From assembly GCA_029880855.1 (NCBI GenBank), contig JAOUNS010000006.1:62001-126000 (forward strand): 64,000 nt of DNA, written 5' to 3'. The DNA comes from Gammaproteobacteria bacterium. GTDB lineage: Bacteria; Pseudomonadota; Gammaproteobacteria; UBA6429; Thiohalophilaceae. Below, piece after piece: positions 1 through 9,035 of this stretch. A program made the position numbers and the translations under genes. The notes beneath the pieces are model-generated. The model ran no database searches and had not been told where the DNA came from. It saw only the letters and a program-made list of their open reading frames with translations. The stretch's first letter is position 1; the number at the start of each line of letters is the position of its first letter.

Positions 1-820
1 AACGCGCCTTGTTCACCTGGTAGGGTAGTTCGGTAACAATGATGGTCTGTTTGCCGGATTTGGGATCTTCTTCGATCTCGGTGCGGGCACGCACATAGAT
101 ACGCCCGCGACCGCCGGCATAGGCCTCGGCAATCCCCCGTGCACCATTGATGATGCCGGCGGTGGGAAAGTCGGGACCGGGCAGATGTTGCTGCATCAGA
201 TCAGCGATGGAAATCCCGGGATTATCCATCACCGCCAGAGTGGCGCTGATCACTTCATTCAGGTTATGCGGAGGTATATTGGTCGCCATACCCACCGCGA
301 TACCGGCCGAACCATTGACCAGCAGGTTGGGGATACGGGCAGGCAGAACCTCCGGCTCATGTTCCGATTCGTCGTAGTTGGGCACAAAGTCGACGGTTTC
401 ACGATCGATATCGGCCAGGATCTCATGGGCGATCTTTGCCATGCGTACTTCGGTGTAACGCATGGCCGCCGGGGCATCACCATCCACCGAACCGAAGTTA
501 CCCTGCCCGTCCACGAGCATATAGCGCAGAGAAAATGGCTGGGCCATGCGGACGATGGTGTCATAAACGGCCGTATCACCGTGCGGGTGGTACTTACCAA
601 TGACATCACCCACGACACGGGCAGATTTTTTATAGGGTTTATTAAAGTCATTACCCAGTTCGCGCATGGCGAAGAGGACCCGGCGGTGGACCGGCTTCAG
701 TCCGTCACGCACATCCGGCAGGGCTCGTCCGACGATCACACTCATGGCGTAATCGAGATAGGACTGCTTCATCTCCTCTTCGATATTAACGGGGAGGATT
801 TCTTTGGCGAATTCGGTCAT
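1..820 (-). CDS. gyrA: DNA gyrase subunit A (N-terminal part; gene runs off the window)
   Basis: Encodes the breakage-reunion subunit of DNA gyrase, which with GyrB introduces negative supercoils using ATP. The 273 visible codons cover the N-terminal winged-helix part. The conserved Y-H-P-H-G-D segment is at residues 77-82 and the catalytic tyrosine (R121-Y122-T123) is present. The quinolone-determining positions read Thr83 and Asp87. Thr83 replaces the Ser83 of E. coli but is the normal residue in Pseudomonas aeruginosa, so it need not mean resistance. The start ATG at 820 gives the usual N-terminus ([18 protein letters not shown]). The C-terminal beta-pinwheel lies outside the window. gyrA followed by mtnA and the deaminase is the Pseudomonas gene order. 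Confidence 0.97.
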   Translation of the reverse strand, partial: MTEFAKEILPVNIEEEMKQSYLDYAMSVIVGRALPDVRDGLKPVHRRVLFAMRELGNDFNKPYKKSARVVGDVIGKYHPHGDTAVYDTIVRMAQPFSLRYMLVDGQGNFGSVDGDAPAAMRYTEVRMAKIAHEILADIDRETVDFVPNYDESEHEPEVLPARIPNLLVNGSAGIAVGMATNIPPHNLNEVISATLAVMDNPGISIADLMQQHLPGPDFPTAGIINGARGIAEAYAGGRGRIYVRARTEIEEDPKSGKQTIIVTELPYQVNKAR

Positions 821-868
821 TTTCGTTGATTATCTATATTCCGTCTGTGTCGAGCCGTTTTACACACA

Positions 869-890
869 ATTCTAACATACCCTTGGTATG
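869..890 (-). promoter_or_regulatory. Possible gyrA promoter with operator-like inverted repeat
   Basis: On the minus strand, 49 bases upstream of the gyrA ATG, TGTTAGAAT contains a good -10 hexamer (TAGAAT, 874-869) with an extended TG. Directly upstream, in the spacer, is a perfect inverted repeat CATACC-N3-GGTATG (876-890). I find no convincing -35 box. The overlap of repeat and spacer is what an operator would look like, but the regulator is unknown. Confidence 0.35.
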
Positions 891-983
891 CACCGCATCT
901 TGTTAAAGTCGTCCGATTGCGCTTTAAAAACGCCCCTGCATCACACCGCATGATAAATAAGGTTTTCCCGCACAAGATATAGT

Positions 984-1772
984 CTAGGAAGTACACTGTT
1001 TTCGATAAGCAAGGTAATTAGCCATAAACTCCACTATAAAGGCCATAATTAGTCCAAGAAACAGCCCCAAACATGCCCCGCCAAAAATGGTGACCGCTTT
1101 GTTGGGTTTTATACCATATGACTGTACCGTCACAGGTTCGCGAATGTAGCTCGGAAATGAGACTGATTTCATCTGCTTGGTCCGGTAGTTGAGTAAATTT
1201 CCTGTTACATCCAGCAGATCCATTTCCAGTCTGGTTTTGGCTTGCTGATAGTTGAACTCATCAATTCTTGCTGACTTATAAGTTTTTTGCAGTTCACCCC
1301 GCGCAGAAAGAAGCCTGTTTCTTTGATCTTTTAGTGATTGAACGTAATTGGTGTTCAGTCTGGTAAACTCATCGAATTTTTTATTCTGTCGGTCGACAAT
1401 TTCATTCAGTAATTGATTCATGCGATCGACAGATGACTGCAAATCTTCCTGACTGCTTCGCATCGAAAACATAACTGCAACATGGTTCTTATATTGTGAT
1501 CGCACACTTTTAACGGACAGCCCCTTGAGCTTGTTTAATTGTCCAACTATTTCGTTGTATTCTTCGACAGCCCCCTCCAAACGACCCAGTTGCCCCACTT
1601 CCAGTTCAGCTGTAATCAGGTATGAGGGCTTTTTCAATAGCAAATACGCGCCGGCCAAACACACTGCAAGAACAAAAACACCTATAACAACCAGCTTGCG
1701 CTTAACAATTATATCCAGCAAATCATAAATACTGACTTCTGTCGTATTTTGAATTGTACTGCTGTTATTCAT
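984..1772 (-). CDS. Wzz-like polysaccharide chain-length / co-polymerase family protein
   Basis: This 262-residue inner-membrane protein has the layout of Wzz/PCP proteins. A short cytoplasmic N-terminus (EVSIYDLLDIIVKRK) is followed by a transmembrane segment at about 31-48. A long, helix-rich periplasmic part comes next (about 50-220), rich in K, Q, R and E with coiled-coil character. A final transmembrane segment lies at about 228-252, before a short charged tail. The Pro-rich stretch before TM2, typical of the family, is only weakly present (IREPVTVQSYGIKPNKAV). Such proteins set the length of O-antigen or exopolysaccharide chains. No polysaccharide genes lie beside it, so it is an orphan here. 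It looks more AT-rich than its neighbours, which may indicate transfer. Confidence 0.6.
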   Translation of the reverse strand: MNNSSTIQNTTEVSIYDLLDIIVKRKLVVIGVFVLAVCLAGAYLLLKKPSYLITAELEVGQLGRLEGAVEEYNEIVGQLNKLKGLSVKSVRSQYKNHVAVMFSMRSSQEDLQSSVDRMNQLLNEIVDRQNKKFDEFTRLNTNYVQSLKDQRNRLLSARGELQKTYKSARIDEFNYQQAKTRLEMDLLDVTGNLLNYRTKQMKSVSFPSYIREPVTVQSYGIKPNKAVTIFGGACLGLFLGLIMAFIVEFMANYLAYRKQCTS

Positions 1773-1812
1773 TGCTTTCTCCAGGTGCAGTGAATGAGAT
1801 ATTTAACAGGCA

Positions 1813-2862
1813 TTACGTTCTGGATATCAGTTTATTCATTTTATCCAGCGACGGTCTTGCAACCACTCCCGCCTCGGTAACGATATAATCCACCAGTTCT
1901 GCCGGAGTCACATCAAACACCGGATTCCATGTACCGGCACCCTCTGCGGCAACCCGTTTACCGCCGAGCGAAAGAATTTCCGCACCATCACGTGTTTCAA
2001 TGGGAATCTCCGCACCGGATGCGACATTCATGTCAATAGTAGACGTTGGCGCAGCCACCATGAATTTCACACCATGGTATTTTGCCGCCACAGCCAGATT
2101 ATAGGTGCCGATCTTGTTGGCCACATCGCCATTGGCGGCGATCCGATCCGAACCGACTATCACCCACTGTACCTTGCCCTGCTTCATCAACCAGGCCGCC
2201 GCGCCGTCTGTATTCAGATTGACCGGTATTCCGTCCTGCAATAATTCCCAGGCGGTCAGTCTTGCGCCCTGTAACCAGGGTCGGGTCTCATCCGCATAGA
2301 CCGCTGTCAACTTACCCTGTCCCCAGGCGCTGCGTATCACCCCCAGCGCTGTACCATAACCACCGGTAGCCAGGGCACCGGCATTACAATGGGTGAGGAC
2401 GCCGGAACCGGCTTCGATCAGCTCAGCCGCCAGTTCACCCATGCGATGATTGGCGGCGATATCTTCCTCCAGAATGGCATGGGCTTCCGCCAACAAAGCG
2501 GGCACCGGATCTCCCTGCAATTCAGCGGCACGCTTTTTCATGCGGTCGATGGCCCAGAACAGGTTAATTGCCGTCGGCCGTGATGCCGCCAGATAATCCA
2601 GATCCGTTTGCATGGCGGTGAACCAGTTCTCCGGCTGAGAGCCATAATGCTGTCGTGCTGACAGCACGATGCCATAAGCCGCTGTAATACCGATGGCCGG
2701 CGCACCACGCACCACCATATCCCGAATGGCGTCGGCGACGGCATGGGCATCGGTATACTTAACAAATGTGTATTCCCCGGGCAGGATGCGCTGGTCAAGC
2801 AATTCCAGATGGTCATCCTGCCAGGTGATGGGTCGTATCGAGTCGTGTTGTTTCATAATCAT
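1813..2862 (-). CDS. mtnA: Methylthioribose-1-phosphate isomerase
   Basis: Converts 5-methylthioribose-1-phosphate into 5-methylthioribulose-1-phosphate in the methionine salvage pathway. The protein has 349 residues, the usual family length. It has the eIF2B-alpha-like fold signature V-R-G-A-P-A-I-G at 51-58. The catalytic cysteine is Cys159 (L-T-H-C-N-A-G) and the acid Asp239 (V-G-S-D-R-I). The start could be 2862 or the second ATG at 2856; neither has a clear ribosome binding site. It is divergent from the MTA deaminase gene. As in Pseudomonas, MTA is probably deaminated, then phosphorolysed to the MtnA substrate. Confidence 0.93.
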   Translation of the reverse strand: MIMKQHDSIRPITWQDDHLELLDQRILPGEYTFVKYTDAHAVADAIRDMVVRGAPAIGITAAYGIVLSARQHYGSQPENWFTAMQTDLDYLAASRPTAINLFWAIDRMKKRAAELQGDPVPALLAEAHAILEEDIAANHRMGELAAELIEAGSGVLTHCNAGALATGGYGTALGVIRSAWGQGKLTAVYADETRPWLQGARLTAWELLQDGIPVNLNTDGAAAWLMKQGKVQWVIVGSDRIAANGDVANKIGTYNLAVAAKYHGVKFMVAAPTSTIDMNVASGAEIPIETRDGAEILSLGGKRVAAEGAGTWNPVFDVTPAELVDYIVTEAGVVARPSLDKMNKLISRT

Positions 2863-2958
2863 AGCGGGCTAAGATACAAGAGACCTGTCATTGAACACAA
2901 GAATATTATCCGTCAGCCCGGCTTGTATCCTTTCCCCGGTAACGGTATCTTCTCCTCC

Positions 2959-4266
2959 ATGCAAATCGATACCCTGATTTCAGCCAGATGGATTGTTCCC
3001 GTCGAGCCCCGTGATGTTGTCTTGCATGATCACAGTCTGGCCATCCACGATGGTCGCATCAGCGCTATTGTTCCCAATGCGCAGGCAGATCAATTTTCCG
3101 CTGTTACCCGCATTAATCTGCCCAATCATGTCCTGCTGCCCGGTCTGATCAATTGTCATGGCCATGCCGCCATGACCCTGATGCGCGGTATGGCGGATGA
3201 TTTGCCATTGATGGACTGGTTGAACAACCATATCTGGCCTGCCGAGCAAAAGTTTGTGAATGCAGAATTTGCCTATGACGGCAGCCTGCTGGCCGGGGCG
3301 GAGATGTTGCGCGGCGGCACCACCTGTTTCAATGATATGTATTTCTACCCCGAAGAAACGGCACGTTCTGCTGAACAATTGGGTATCCGCGCCGTCGTCG
3401 GCCTGATCGTCATCAATTTTCCCTCGGCCTGGGCCGCCGATGCCGATGACTATATCGCCAAGGGGCTGGAGTTGCATGATCAACTGCAGAATAATCCACT
3501 GATCAGCACCGCCTTTGCCCCGCACGCACCCTACACGGTGTCGAACGGCCCGCTGGAACGTATTCGCACCCTGTCTGCCGAACTGGATATCCCCATTCAC
3601 ATCCACGTGCACGAGACACTGGATGAGATCAACCAGTCCGTGCAGGAGTATGGGCAGCGCCCCCTGGCCCGACTGGAGCAAATGGGCTTGTTAAATCCGA
3701 ATCTGGTCAGTGTACACATGACCCAACTGACGGATGAAGAGATCGCCCTCTATGCGGAATGCGGCGGCCATATCGTGCACTGTCCCGAATCCAATTTGAA
3801 ATTGGCCAGTGGTTTTTGCCCGTTACACAAACTGCATCAGGCCGGTATCAATCTGGCCCTGGGCACCGATGGCGCCGCCAGCAATAATGACCTCGATATG
3901 TTCGGCGAGATGCGTACCGCCGCATTGCTGGCCAAGGCCGTAGCCAATGATGCCGGCGCCATGCCGGCCGGCGAGATCCTGCGCATGGCTACCATCAATG
4001 GCGCCCGCGCCCTTGGCCTTGAGCACGAAATCGGCTCCCTGGAAATCGGCAAGGCCGCCGATGTGATTGCCGTGAATCTGAGCGGTATCGAAACCGAACC
4101 GGTCTATAAGCCGGTTTCCCAACTGGTCTATGCCACCAACCGGGAGCGGGTAACCGATGTCTGGGTGGCGGGACGCCATCTGGTAAAAGATCGTGACCTC
4201 ACCACACTGGCGGAACATGATTTACTCAGCCGGGTGCGAAACTGGCAGCAGAAACTGGCGGACTGA
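2959..4266 (+). CDS. mtaD: 5-methylthioadenosine / S-adenosylhomocysteine deaminase
   Basis: A metal-dependent amidohydrolase of the TRZ/ATZ type that deaminates methylthioadenosine and S-adenosylhomocysteine. With the ATG at 2959 the protein has 435 residues and begins MQIDTLISARWIVPV, the normal family N-terminus; a longer reading from 2743 would overlap mtnA and is not needed. Metal ligands are visible: H67-x-H69 (N-C-H-G-H), a later His in H-V-H-E-T, and Asp in G-T-D-G-A. The motif H-A-P-Y-T is also present. It lies between mtnA and ubiG exactly as PA3170 does in P. aeruginosa, whose product is an MTA deaminase. This supports methionine salvage over SAH detoxification alone. Confidence 0.88.
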   Translation: MQIDTLISARWIVPVEPRDVVLHDHSLAIHDGRISAIVPNAQADQFSAVTRINLPNHVLLPGLINCHGHAAMTLMRGMADDLPLMDWLNNHIWPAEQKFVNAEFAYDGSLLAGAEMLRGGTTCFNDMYFYPEETARSAEQLGIRAVVGLIVINFPSAWAADADDYIAKGLELHDQLQNNPLISTAFAPHAPYTVSNGPLERIRTLSAELDIPIHIHVHETLDEINQSVQEYGQRPLARLEQMGLLNPNLVSVHMTQLTDEEIALYAECGGHIVHCPESNLKLASGFCPLHKLHQAGINLALGTDGAASNNDLDMFGEMRTAALLAKAVANDAGAMPAGEILRMATINGARALGLEHEIGSLEIGKAADVIAVNLSGIETEPVYKPVSQLVYATNRERVTDVWVAGRHLVKDRDLTTLAEHDLLSRVRNWQQKLAD

Positions 4267-4305
4267 CCGTTTATCTTCACAACCGAATTACGTTATGCTT
4301 CGCCC

Positions 4306-5019
4306 ATGAGTACACAGACCCTGAACGTAGACCCCGCAGAAGTTGCCAAATTCGAGGCCCTTGCCTCTCGCTGGTGGGATCCCAACAGTGAATTCAAACC
4401 CCTGCATGACATCAATCCGCTGCGTGTCGAATATATTGACCGCCGCGCCGGCCTGCGCAACAAGCAGGTTGTGGATGTGGGTTGCGGCGGCGGTATCCTC
4501 TCTGAGTCAATGGCTGCCCGTGGCGCTGTCGTTACCGGTATCGACATGGGTGAAGCACCGCTGTCGGTCGCCAAACTGCACCGACATGAATCAGGTCTGG
4601 AGATCGACTATCGACGCATCACCGCAGAAGAGCTGGCTGCCGAACGCCCTGCCGGTTTTGATGTCGTCACTTGTCTGGAGATGCTGGAACACGTGCCTGA
4701 TCCGGCCTCGGTGATCCAGTCCTGCGCCCAACTGGTCAAACCGGGCGGTCATCTCTTTTTCTCCACCATCAACCGCAATCCCAAGTCCTATTTGTTTGCG
4801 GTCATCGGTGCTGAATACCTGTTACGCTTGTTGCCCAAAGGCACACACGATTACGCCAAATTCATTAAACCGTCCGAACTGGAAAGCTGGTGTCGCGCCG
4901 CCGATTTGCAGGTCCGCGAAATCACCGGCATGACCTATAACCCGTTAAGCAAACGCTATTCATTGGGTTATGACGTGGATGTCAATTACCTGCTGCATTG
5001 CCAGAAAGCAGCCGATTAG
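4306..5019 (+). CDS. ubiG: Ubiquinone biosynthesis O-methyltransferase
   Basis: Carries out both SAM-dependent O-methylations of ubiquinone synthesis. The product has 237 residues (E. coli UbiG has 240). It begins with the family signature [10 protein letters not shown] (about 15-24). The SAM-binding motif I is V-D-V-G-C-G-G-G (about 56-63), followed by the conserved [10 protein letters not shown] segment. It lies 39 bases after mtaD and 10 before the phosphatase gene, so the three are probably co-transcribed. A quinone-using respiratory chain fits the mqo gene at 26.7 kb. Confidence 0.95.
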   Translation: MSTQTLNVDPAEVAKFEALASRWWDPNSEFKPLHDINPLRVEYIDRRAGLRNKQVVDVGCGGGILSESMAARGAVVTGIDMGEAPLSVAKLHRHESGLEIDYRRITAEELAAERPAGFDVVTCLEMLEHVPDPASVIQSCAQLVKPGGHLFFSTINRNPKSYLFAVIGAEYLLRLLPKGTHDYAKFIKPSELESWCRAADLQVREITGMTYNPLSKRYSLGYDVDVNYLLHCQKAAD

Positions 5020-5029
5020 CCGGCTCTGA

Positions 5030-5692
5030 ATGGCGACACCTGCCCTGCGCACAGTCCTGTTTGATCTGGACGGCACTCTGGCCGATACCGCGCCCGACCT
5101 CGCCTATGCCCTCAACCTGTTACTGGAAGAGCAAGGTAAACCCGCCCTGACACTGGATGATGTTCGCCCCGCCGCCTCACATGGCAGTATTGCCATCCTG
5201 AAGGCAGGCTTTGGAATGACACCGGACGATGCCGGTTTTGAGGACTTGCGCCAACGCTATCTGCAGCTTTATGCGGCCAATATCAATACCCATACCACGG
5301 TCTTTCCCGGGATGGCACCGGTGCTGGATGCCATTGAACAACGAGGAATGAATTGGGGCGTGGTGACCAACAAACCGGCCTTTCTTACCGAACCCCTGCT
5401 CCAGGCGCTGGATTTAACCCGGCGCTGTGCCTGCATTGTCAGTGGTGACACACTGCCGGAGCGGAAACCCCATCCGGCCCCACTCCTCTATGCCTGCCGG
5501 CAGGCCGGCAGTGCAGCGGCACAATGCCTTTATATTGGTGATGCGGAACGGGATATCCTGGCCGGGCGTAATGCCGGTATGAAGACACTGATCGCCATGT
5601 TCGGTTACCTCGCCGCGACAGACGAACCGGAAAAATGGCCGGCGGACGGGATGGTGCACCACCCGGCCGAGATTCTCGACTGGTTGGCATAA
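5030..5692 (+). CDS. mupP: HAD-family phosphatase, MupP type (annotated Gph in many genomes)
   Basis: A 220-residue HAD hydrolase. Motif I is F-D-L-D-G-T-L (nucleophile and acid Asp), motif II is V-V-T-N-K-P, and motif III/IV is R-K-P-H-P followed by I-G-D-A-E-R-D. Two activities are known for close relatives: 2-phosphoglycolate phosphatase (Gph) and MurNAc-6-phosphate phosphatase (MupP) of peptidoglycan recycling. The position directly after ubiG, as for PA3172 in P. aeruginosa, favours MupP. Sequence alone does not settle the substrate. The gene begins 10 bases after ubiG. Confidence 0.8.
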   Translation: MATPALRTVLFDLDGTLADTAPDLAYALNLLLEEQGKPALTLDDVRPAASHGSIAILKAGFGMTPDDAGFEDLRQRYLQLYAANINTHTTVFPGMAPVLDAIEQRGMNWGVVTNKPAFLTEPLLQALDLTRRCACIVSGDTLPERKPHPAPLLYACRQAGSAAAQCLYIGDAERDILAGRNAGMKTLIAMFGYLAATDEPEKWPADGMVHHPAEILDWLA

Positions 5693-5726
5693 CCACAACA
5701 GCGGGATCCGTGTATACTCCGGAGGC

Positions 5727-7001
5727 ATGTCCGAACCGCTGATCTACAGTCTCATTGCCCTGGTCGCTGCCCTGTTGGGCGGTCTGCTCACCTACCTGCG
5801 TCTGCAACAAAAGCTTGCAGCACTGCGTGAACAACAGGTCAGCCTGCAAACCACACTGGATCTGGAGCGTAAAGCCGGCGCGGAAAAAATCGCCGCCCTG
5901 AATCAGGCCCGTGAGCAATTAAGCGAAACCTTCAGCCATCTCTCCAGTCAGGCCCTGAAACACAACAGCGAAGAGTTTCTCAAGCTGGCCGGCGAAAATC
6001 TCAAACAGTTTCAGGTCCAGGCCTCCGGGGATCTGCAACAAAAAGAAAAGGCCATCGAGAATCTGGTCAAGCCCATCAAAGAGGCGCTGGAAAAGACCGA
6101 AAAGCAGATCCAGTCCATCGAAAGCGAACGCAAGGAGGCCTATGGCTCGCTGCATGCCCACTTGCAAAACATGGCGCGCATGCAGGAAAACCTGCAGGGT
6201 GAAACCCGGAATCTGGTCCAGGCCCTGCGTCGACCCGAGGTACGCGGTCAATGGGGTGAATTGACCCTGAAGCGTCTCGCCGAACTGGCCGGAATGGTGG
6301 AACATTGTGATTTTTATGAACAGGAAAATATCACTACCCAGGAAGGTCGCATGCGCCCGGACATGATTGTCCGCATGCCGGACCGGCGTGAAATCATTGT
6401 CGATGTAAAAACACCGCTGGATGCCTATCTGAACGCCATTGAAGCGGATGACGATGAACAACAACAGCAGGAGTTGCAACGCCATGCGCGCAATGTCCGA
6501 CGCCGGGTGGATGAACTGGCCGGCAAGGATTACTGGAAACAGTTTCCTGATGCACCCGAATTTGTGGTGTTATTTATTCCCGGTGATCAGTTCCTCTCTG
6601 CGGCACTGAACGAAGATCGTGATCTGCTGGAAGATGCCTTGCGCAAACAGGTGATCCTCGCCACCCCTACCAGTTTTGTCGCCCTGCTCCGTGCCGTCGC
6701 CTTTGGCTGGCGTCAGGAGCAACTGGCCCATAATGCGGAACATATCCGCCAGACCGGTGAAGAACTCTATAGCCGTTTAATGACCTTCACTGACCATTTG
6801 ACGAAACTGGGCAAGAGTCTGGATGGCAGTATCCGGCATTACAACAATGCCGTCGGCTCATTCGACAGTCGCGTCCTGCCCGGCGCTCGCAAGTTTAAAG
6901 AGATGGGCATCAGTACCGGCAAGGAGACAGCCCGCCCCGAACGGATAGAAACGGCAAGCCGCCAACCAGACACCTTGCAACTGGAACTGGAAGAGCACTG
7001 A
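5727..7001 (+). CDS. rmuC: DNA recombination protein RmuC
   Basis: RmuC limits inversions at short inverted repeats in E. coli and has a restriction-nuclease-like core. The 424-residue product has an N-terminal membrane anchor (about 5-24) and a long coiled coil (about 25-160, rich in Q, E, K and L). The conserved RmuC domain follows (about 165-370), including R-G-Q-W-G-E and the P-D-M-I-V-R...I-V-D-V-K-T-P nuclease-like strand region. A GGAGG sits almost against the ATG. The gene is 34 bases after mupP in the same direction, in the place where Pseudomonas has yciK directly. Confidence 0.92.
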   Translation: MSEPLIYSLIALVAALLGGLLTYLRLQQKLAALREQQVSLQTTLDLERKAGAEKIAALNQAREQLSETFSHLSSQALKHNSEEFLKLAGENLKQFQVQASGDLQQKEKAIENLVKPIKEALEKTEKQIQSIESERKEAYGSLHAHLQNMARMQENLQGETRNLVQALRRPEVRGQWGELTLKRLAELAGMVEHCDFYEQENITTQEGRMRPDMIVRMPDRREIIVDVKTPLDAYLNAIEADDDEQQQQELQRHARNVRRRVDELAGKDYWKQFPDAPEFVVLFIPGDQFLSAALNEDRDLLEDALRKQVILATPTSFVALLRAVAFGWRQEQLAHNAEHIRQTGEELYSRLMTFTDHLTKLGKSLDGSIRHYNNAVGSFDSRVLPGARKFKEMGISTGKETARPERIETASRQPDTLQLELEEH

Positions 7002-7013
7002 ACAACCGTTTGG

Positions 7014-7223
7014 TTATTTATCCTTGCCTTTAATTTCCTTGCCAATGCGTTCAACACTCTCGCCCACTTTGGTTTTCACCTTTTCGGTAAAGTTTTCCTG
7101 CCCAAAGGGATTGGAAAAAATACTGCGCCCCTTGCCGATGTTAACGCCAAACCAAAGACCGAGGAGCAGACCGATCACCAGACCGTACATCAGCCCCCTG
7201 ATTTGTATTCTTGTATCACCCAT
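7014..7223 (-). CDS. Small single-pass membrane protein, unknown function
   Basis: A 69-residue product with one hydrophobic segment (about 10-28, rich in G and L: M-Y-G-L-V-I-G-L-L-L-G). A basic, amphipathic C-terminal half follows, ending in K-E-I-K-G-K-D-K. It is convergent with rmuC, with 12 bases between the stops, and divergent from hpnC, with 58 bases between them. I do not recognise a family. The transmembrane segment plus a charged tail and the tight packing support a real gene, but nothing shows its role. Confidence 0.55.
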   Translation of the reverse strand: MGDTRIQIRGLMYGLVIGLLLGLWFGVNIGKGRSIFSNPFGQENFTEKVKTKVGESVERIGKEIKGKDK

Positions 7224-7281
7224 TGTCAGACTACCTTACGGTTATTATTGGATAACCTGACCATATTACAGGAAATTTCAC

Positions 7282-8160
7282 TTGCAAGACAGTCGACTTG
7301 AAAATGCCTATCGCTTTTGCGAAGCAACCGTGCGCAGCCATTATGAAAATTTCCCTGTTGCCTCCCGGTTTCTGCCCGGAGGTCTGCGCCGCCCCATTGC
7401 GGTTATCTATGCCTTTGCGCGCAGCGCAGATGATTTTGCCGATGAGGGTGATCTGACCAAAGACGAGCGACTGGCCAAATTGAGTGAATATTCCACCCGA
7501 CTGGAATACCTGCATAAACCACAGGAAGAACCCTTGTTTCTGGCCCTGTCGGATGTGGTGCAAAAACACCGGCTTTCCATCGAATTATTGCAAAGCCTGT
7601 TAACGGCCTTCAGTATGGATGTCACTCGTACCCGCTATGCCGGCTTCTCCAGTGTCCTCTTTTATTGCAAACATTCCGCCAATCCGATAGGTCGTTTACT
7701 TCTGGAACTGAACAAGGTCACGACACAGGAGGCCATACAGCATTCAGATGCGGTTTGCAGCGCGTTACAACTCATTAATTTTTATCAGGACCTGGGTCAG
7801 GACTTCGATGAACACAATCGGATCTATATACCCGCTGATGAAATGCTCGAATACGGTGTGACGGTGGACCATTTCCGGGATAAAATCAGTGATACAAAAA
7901 TGATCAGATTAATTGAATTTCAGATTACACGCGCCCGACAACTGCTATTATCAGGATATCCATTAGGCAAACTGCTGCGTGGTCGAATGGGATATGAACT
8001 ACGCTTGATAATGGAAGCCGGTCTGCTGATTTGTGATAAATTGATGAACCATAACAATAATGTCTTTGCGCGTCCCCGCCTGCACAAACAAGACTGGCTG
8101 ACTGTGGCCTGGCGTGCGGCTGTCTCACATTCATATAGAAAAGTATCACAGCTGACATGA
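7282..8160 (+). CDS. hpnC: Hydroxysqualene synthase HpnC
   Basis: A squalene/phytoene-synthase-fold enzyme that turns presqualene diphosphate into hydroxysqualene. The product has 292 residues. Aspartate-rich motif 1 is S-A-D-D-F-A-D-E (about 48-55); the second motif region is I-N-F-Y-Q-D-L-G-Q-D-F-D (about 165-176). The start appears to be TTG at 7282: AGGAA lies 7 bases upstream and no ATG is available nearby in frame. The gene overlaps hpnD by 4 bases (ATGA), so translation is probably coupled. HpnC is told from HpnD by position and by its weaker second Asp motif. Confidence 0.88.
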   Translation: MQDSRLENAYRFCEATVRSHYENFPVASRFLPGGLRRPIAVIYAFARSADDFADEGDLTKDERLAKLSEYSTRLEYLHKPQEEPLFLALSDVVQKHRLSIELLQSLLTAFSMDVTRTRYAGFSSVLFYCKHSANPIGRLLLELNKVTTQEAIQHSDAVCSALQLINFYQDLGQDFDEHNRIYIPADEMLEYGVTVDHFRDKISDTKMIRLIEFQITRARQLLLSGYPLGKLLRGRMGYELRLIMEAGLLICDKLMNHNNNVFARPRLHKQDWLTVAWRAAVSHSYRKVSQLT

Positions 8161-9035
8161 CACCGGCTCAATATTGTCAGGAAAAGGCTGCCAAAAGCGG
8201 TTCAAGTTTTTATTACAGTTTTCTGTTTCTGCCTGAACAGCAACGCAGTGCGATTACCGCACTCTATGCCTTTTGCCGCGAAGTGGATGATATCGTTGAC
8301 ACCGGGATTGACCCCGCCATCATGCACCGCAAACTGGACTGGTGGCGAACTGAGCTGACCGGTTTATTTGCCGGTCATCCACAACATCCGGTCAGTCATG
8401 CCCTGCAACCTGCCATTGAACACTACAAGCTGCCGCAGGAACTGTTCGTGGAAATTATCGATGGTATGACCATGGATATTGAACAGGTGCGATACGCCAA
8501 TTTCAGTGAACTGGCATTATACTGCCACCGTGTCGCCGGTGTGATTGGGCTGCTGTCCGCCGAGATATTCGGCTACAAGGATCGACAAACCTTAAAATAT
8601 GCGCACGACCTGGGCACCGCCTTTCAGCTCACCAATATTCTGCGCGATATCAGTGAAGATGCCCGACGCGGACGCATCTACCTGCCACAGGATGAGTTGG
8701 CCAAATTCGGTGTTACTGAACAGGATATCCTGCATAACCAAAATACGGCCGCATTTACCCGCCTGATGGAATTCCAGTTTCAACGCGCTTCGGCCTATTA
8801 CCGACATGCTTATGAAAAGCTGCCCGATGCTGATCGTTATACACAGCGCACCGGCCTGATCATGGCGGCCATTTATCAGGCTATCCTGGCGGAAATTAAA
8901 AAAGATCAATTCCGGGTCCTGCAACATCGCATCAGCCTGACGCCTTTACGCAAACTCTGGCTGGCCTGGAAAACCATGTACACAGAAAAACGTCGATATA
9001 AAAAATGGCAGCGACTGAATCCACAGGCAAACTGA
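8157..9035 (+). CDS. hpnD: Presqualene diphosphate synthase HpnD
   Basis: Joins two farnesyl diphosphates head to head to give presqualene diphosphate, the first step of the three-enzyme bacterial squalene route. The product has 292 residues and both canonical aspartate motifs: R-E-V-D-D-I-V-D (about 41-48) and N-I-L-R-D-I-S-E-D followed by R-G-R-I-Y-L-P. Translation overlaps hpnC by 4 bases at the 5' end and hpnE by about 31 bases at the 3' end, so the three genes form one operon. Confidence 0.92.
   Translation: MTPAQYCQEKAAKSGSSFYYSFLFLPEQQRSAITALYAFCREVDDIVDTGIDPAIMHRKLDWWRTELTGLFAGHPQHPVSHALQPAIEHYKLPQELFVEIIDGMTMDIEQVRYANFSELALYCHRVAGVIGLLSAEIFGYKDRQTLKYAHDLGTAFQLTNILRDISEDARRGRIYLPQDELAKFGVTEQDILHNQNTAAFTRLMEFQFQRASAYYRHAYEKLPDADRYTQRTGLIMAAIYQAILAEIKKDQFRVLQHRISLTPLRKLWLAWKTMYTEKRRYKKWQRLNPQAN

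Noticed and set aside
185-829. 214-residue plus-strand frame across gyrA
   Set aside because: It is the antisense of gyrA; the minus strand encodes an unmistakable GyrA with the catalytic tyrosine.
2743-2958. Upstream in-frame extension of mtaD
   Set aside because: It would overlap the start of mtnA and has no family similarity; the ATG at 2959 gives the normal N-terminus.
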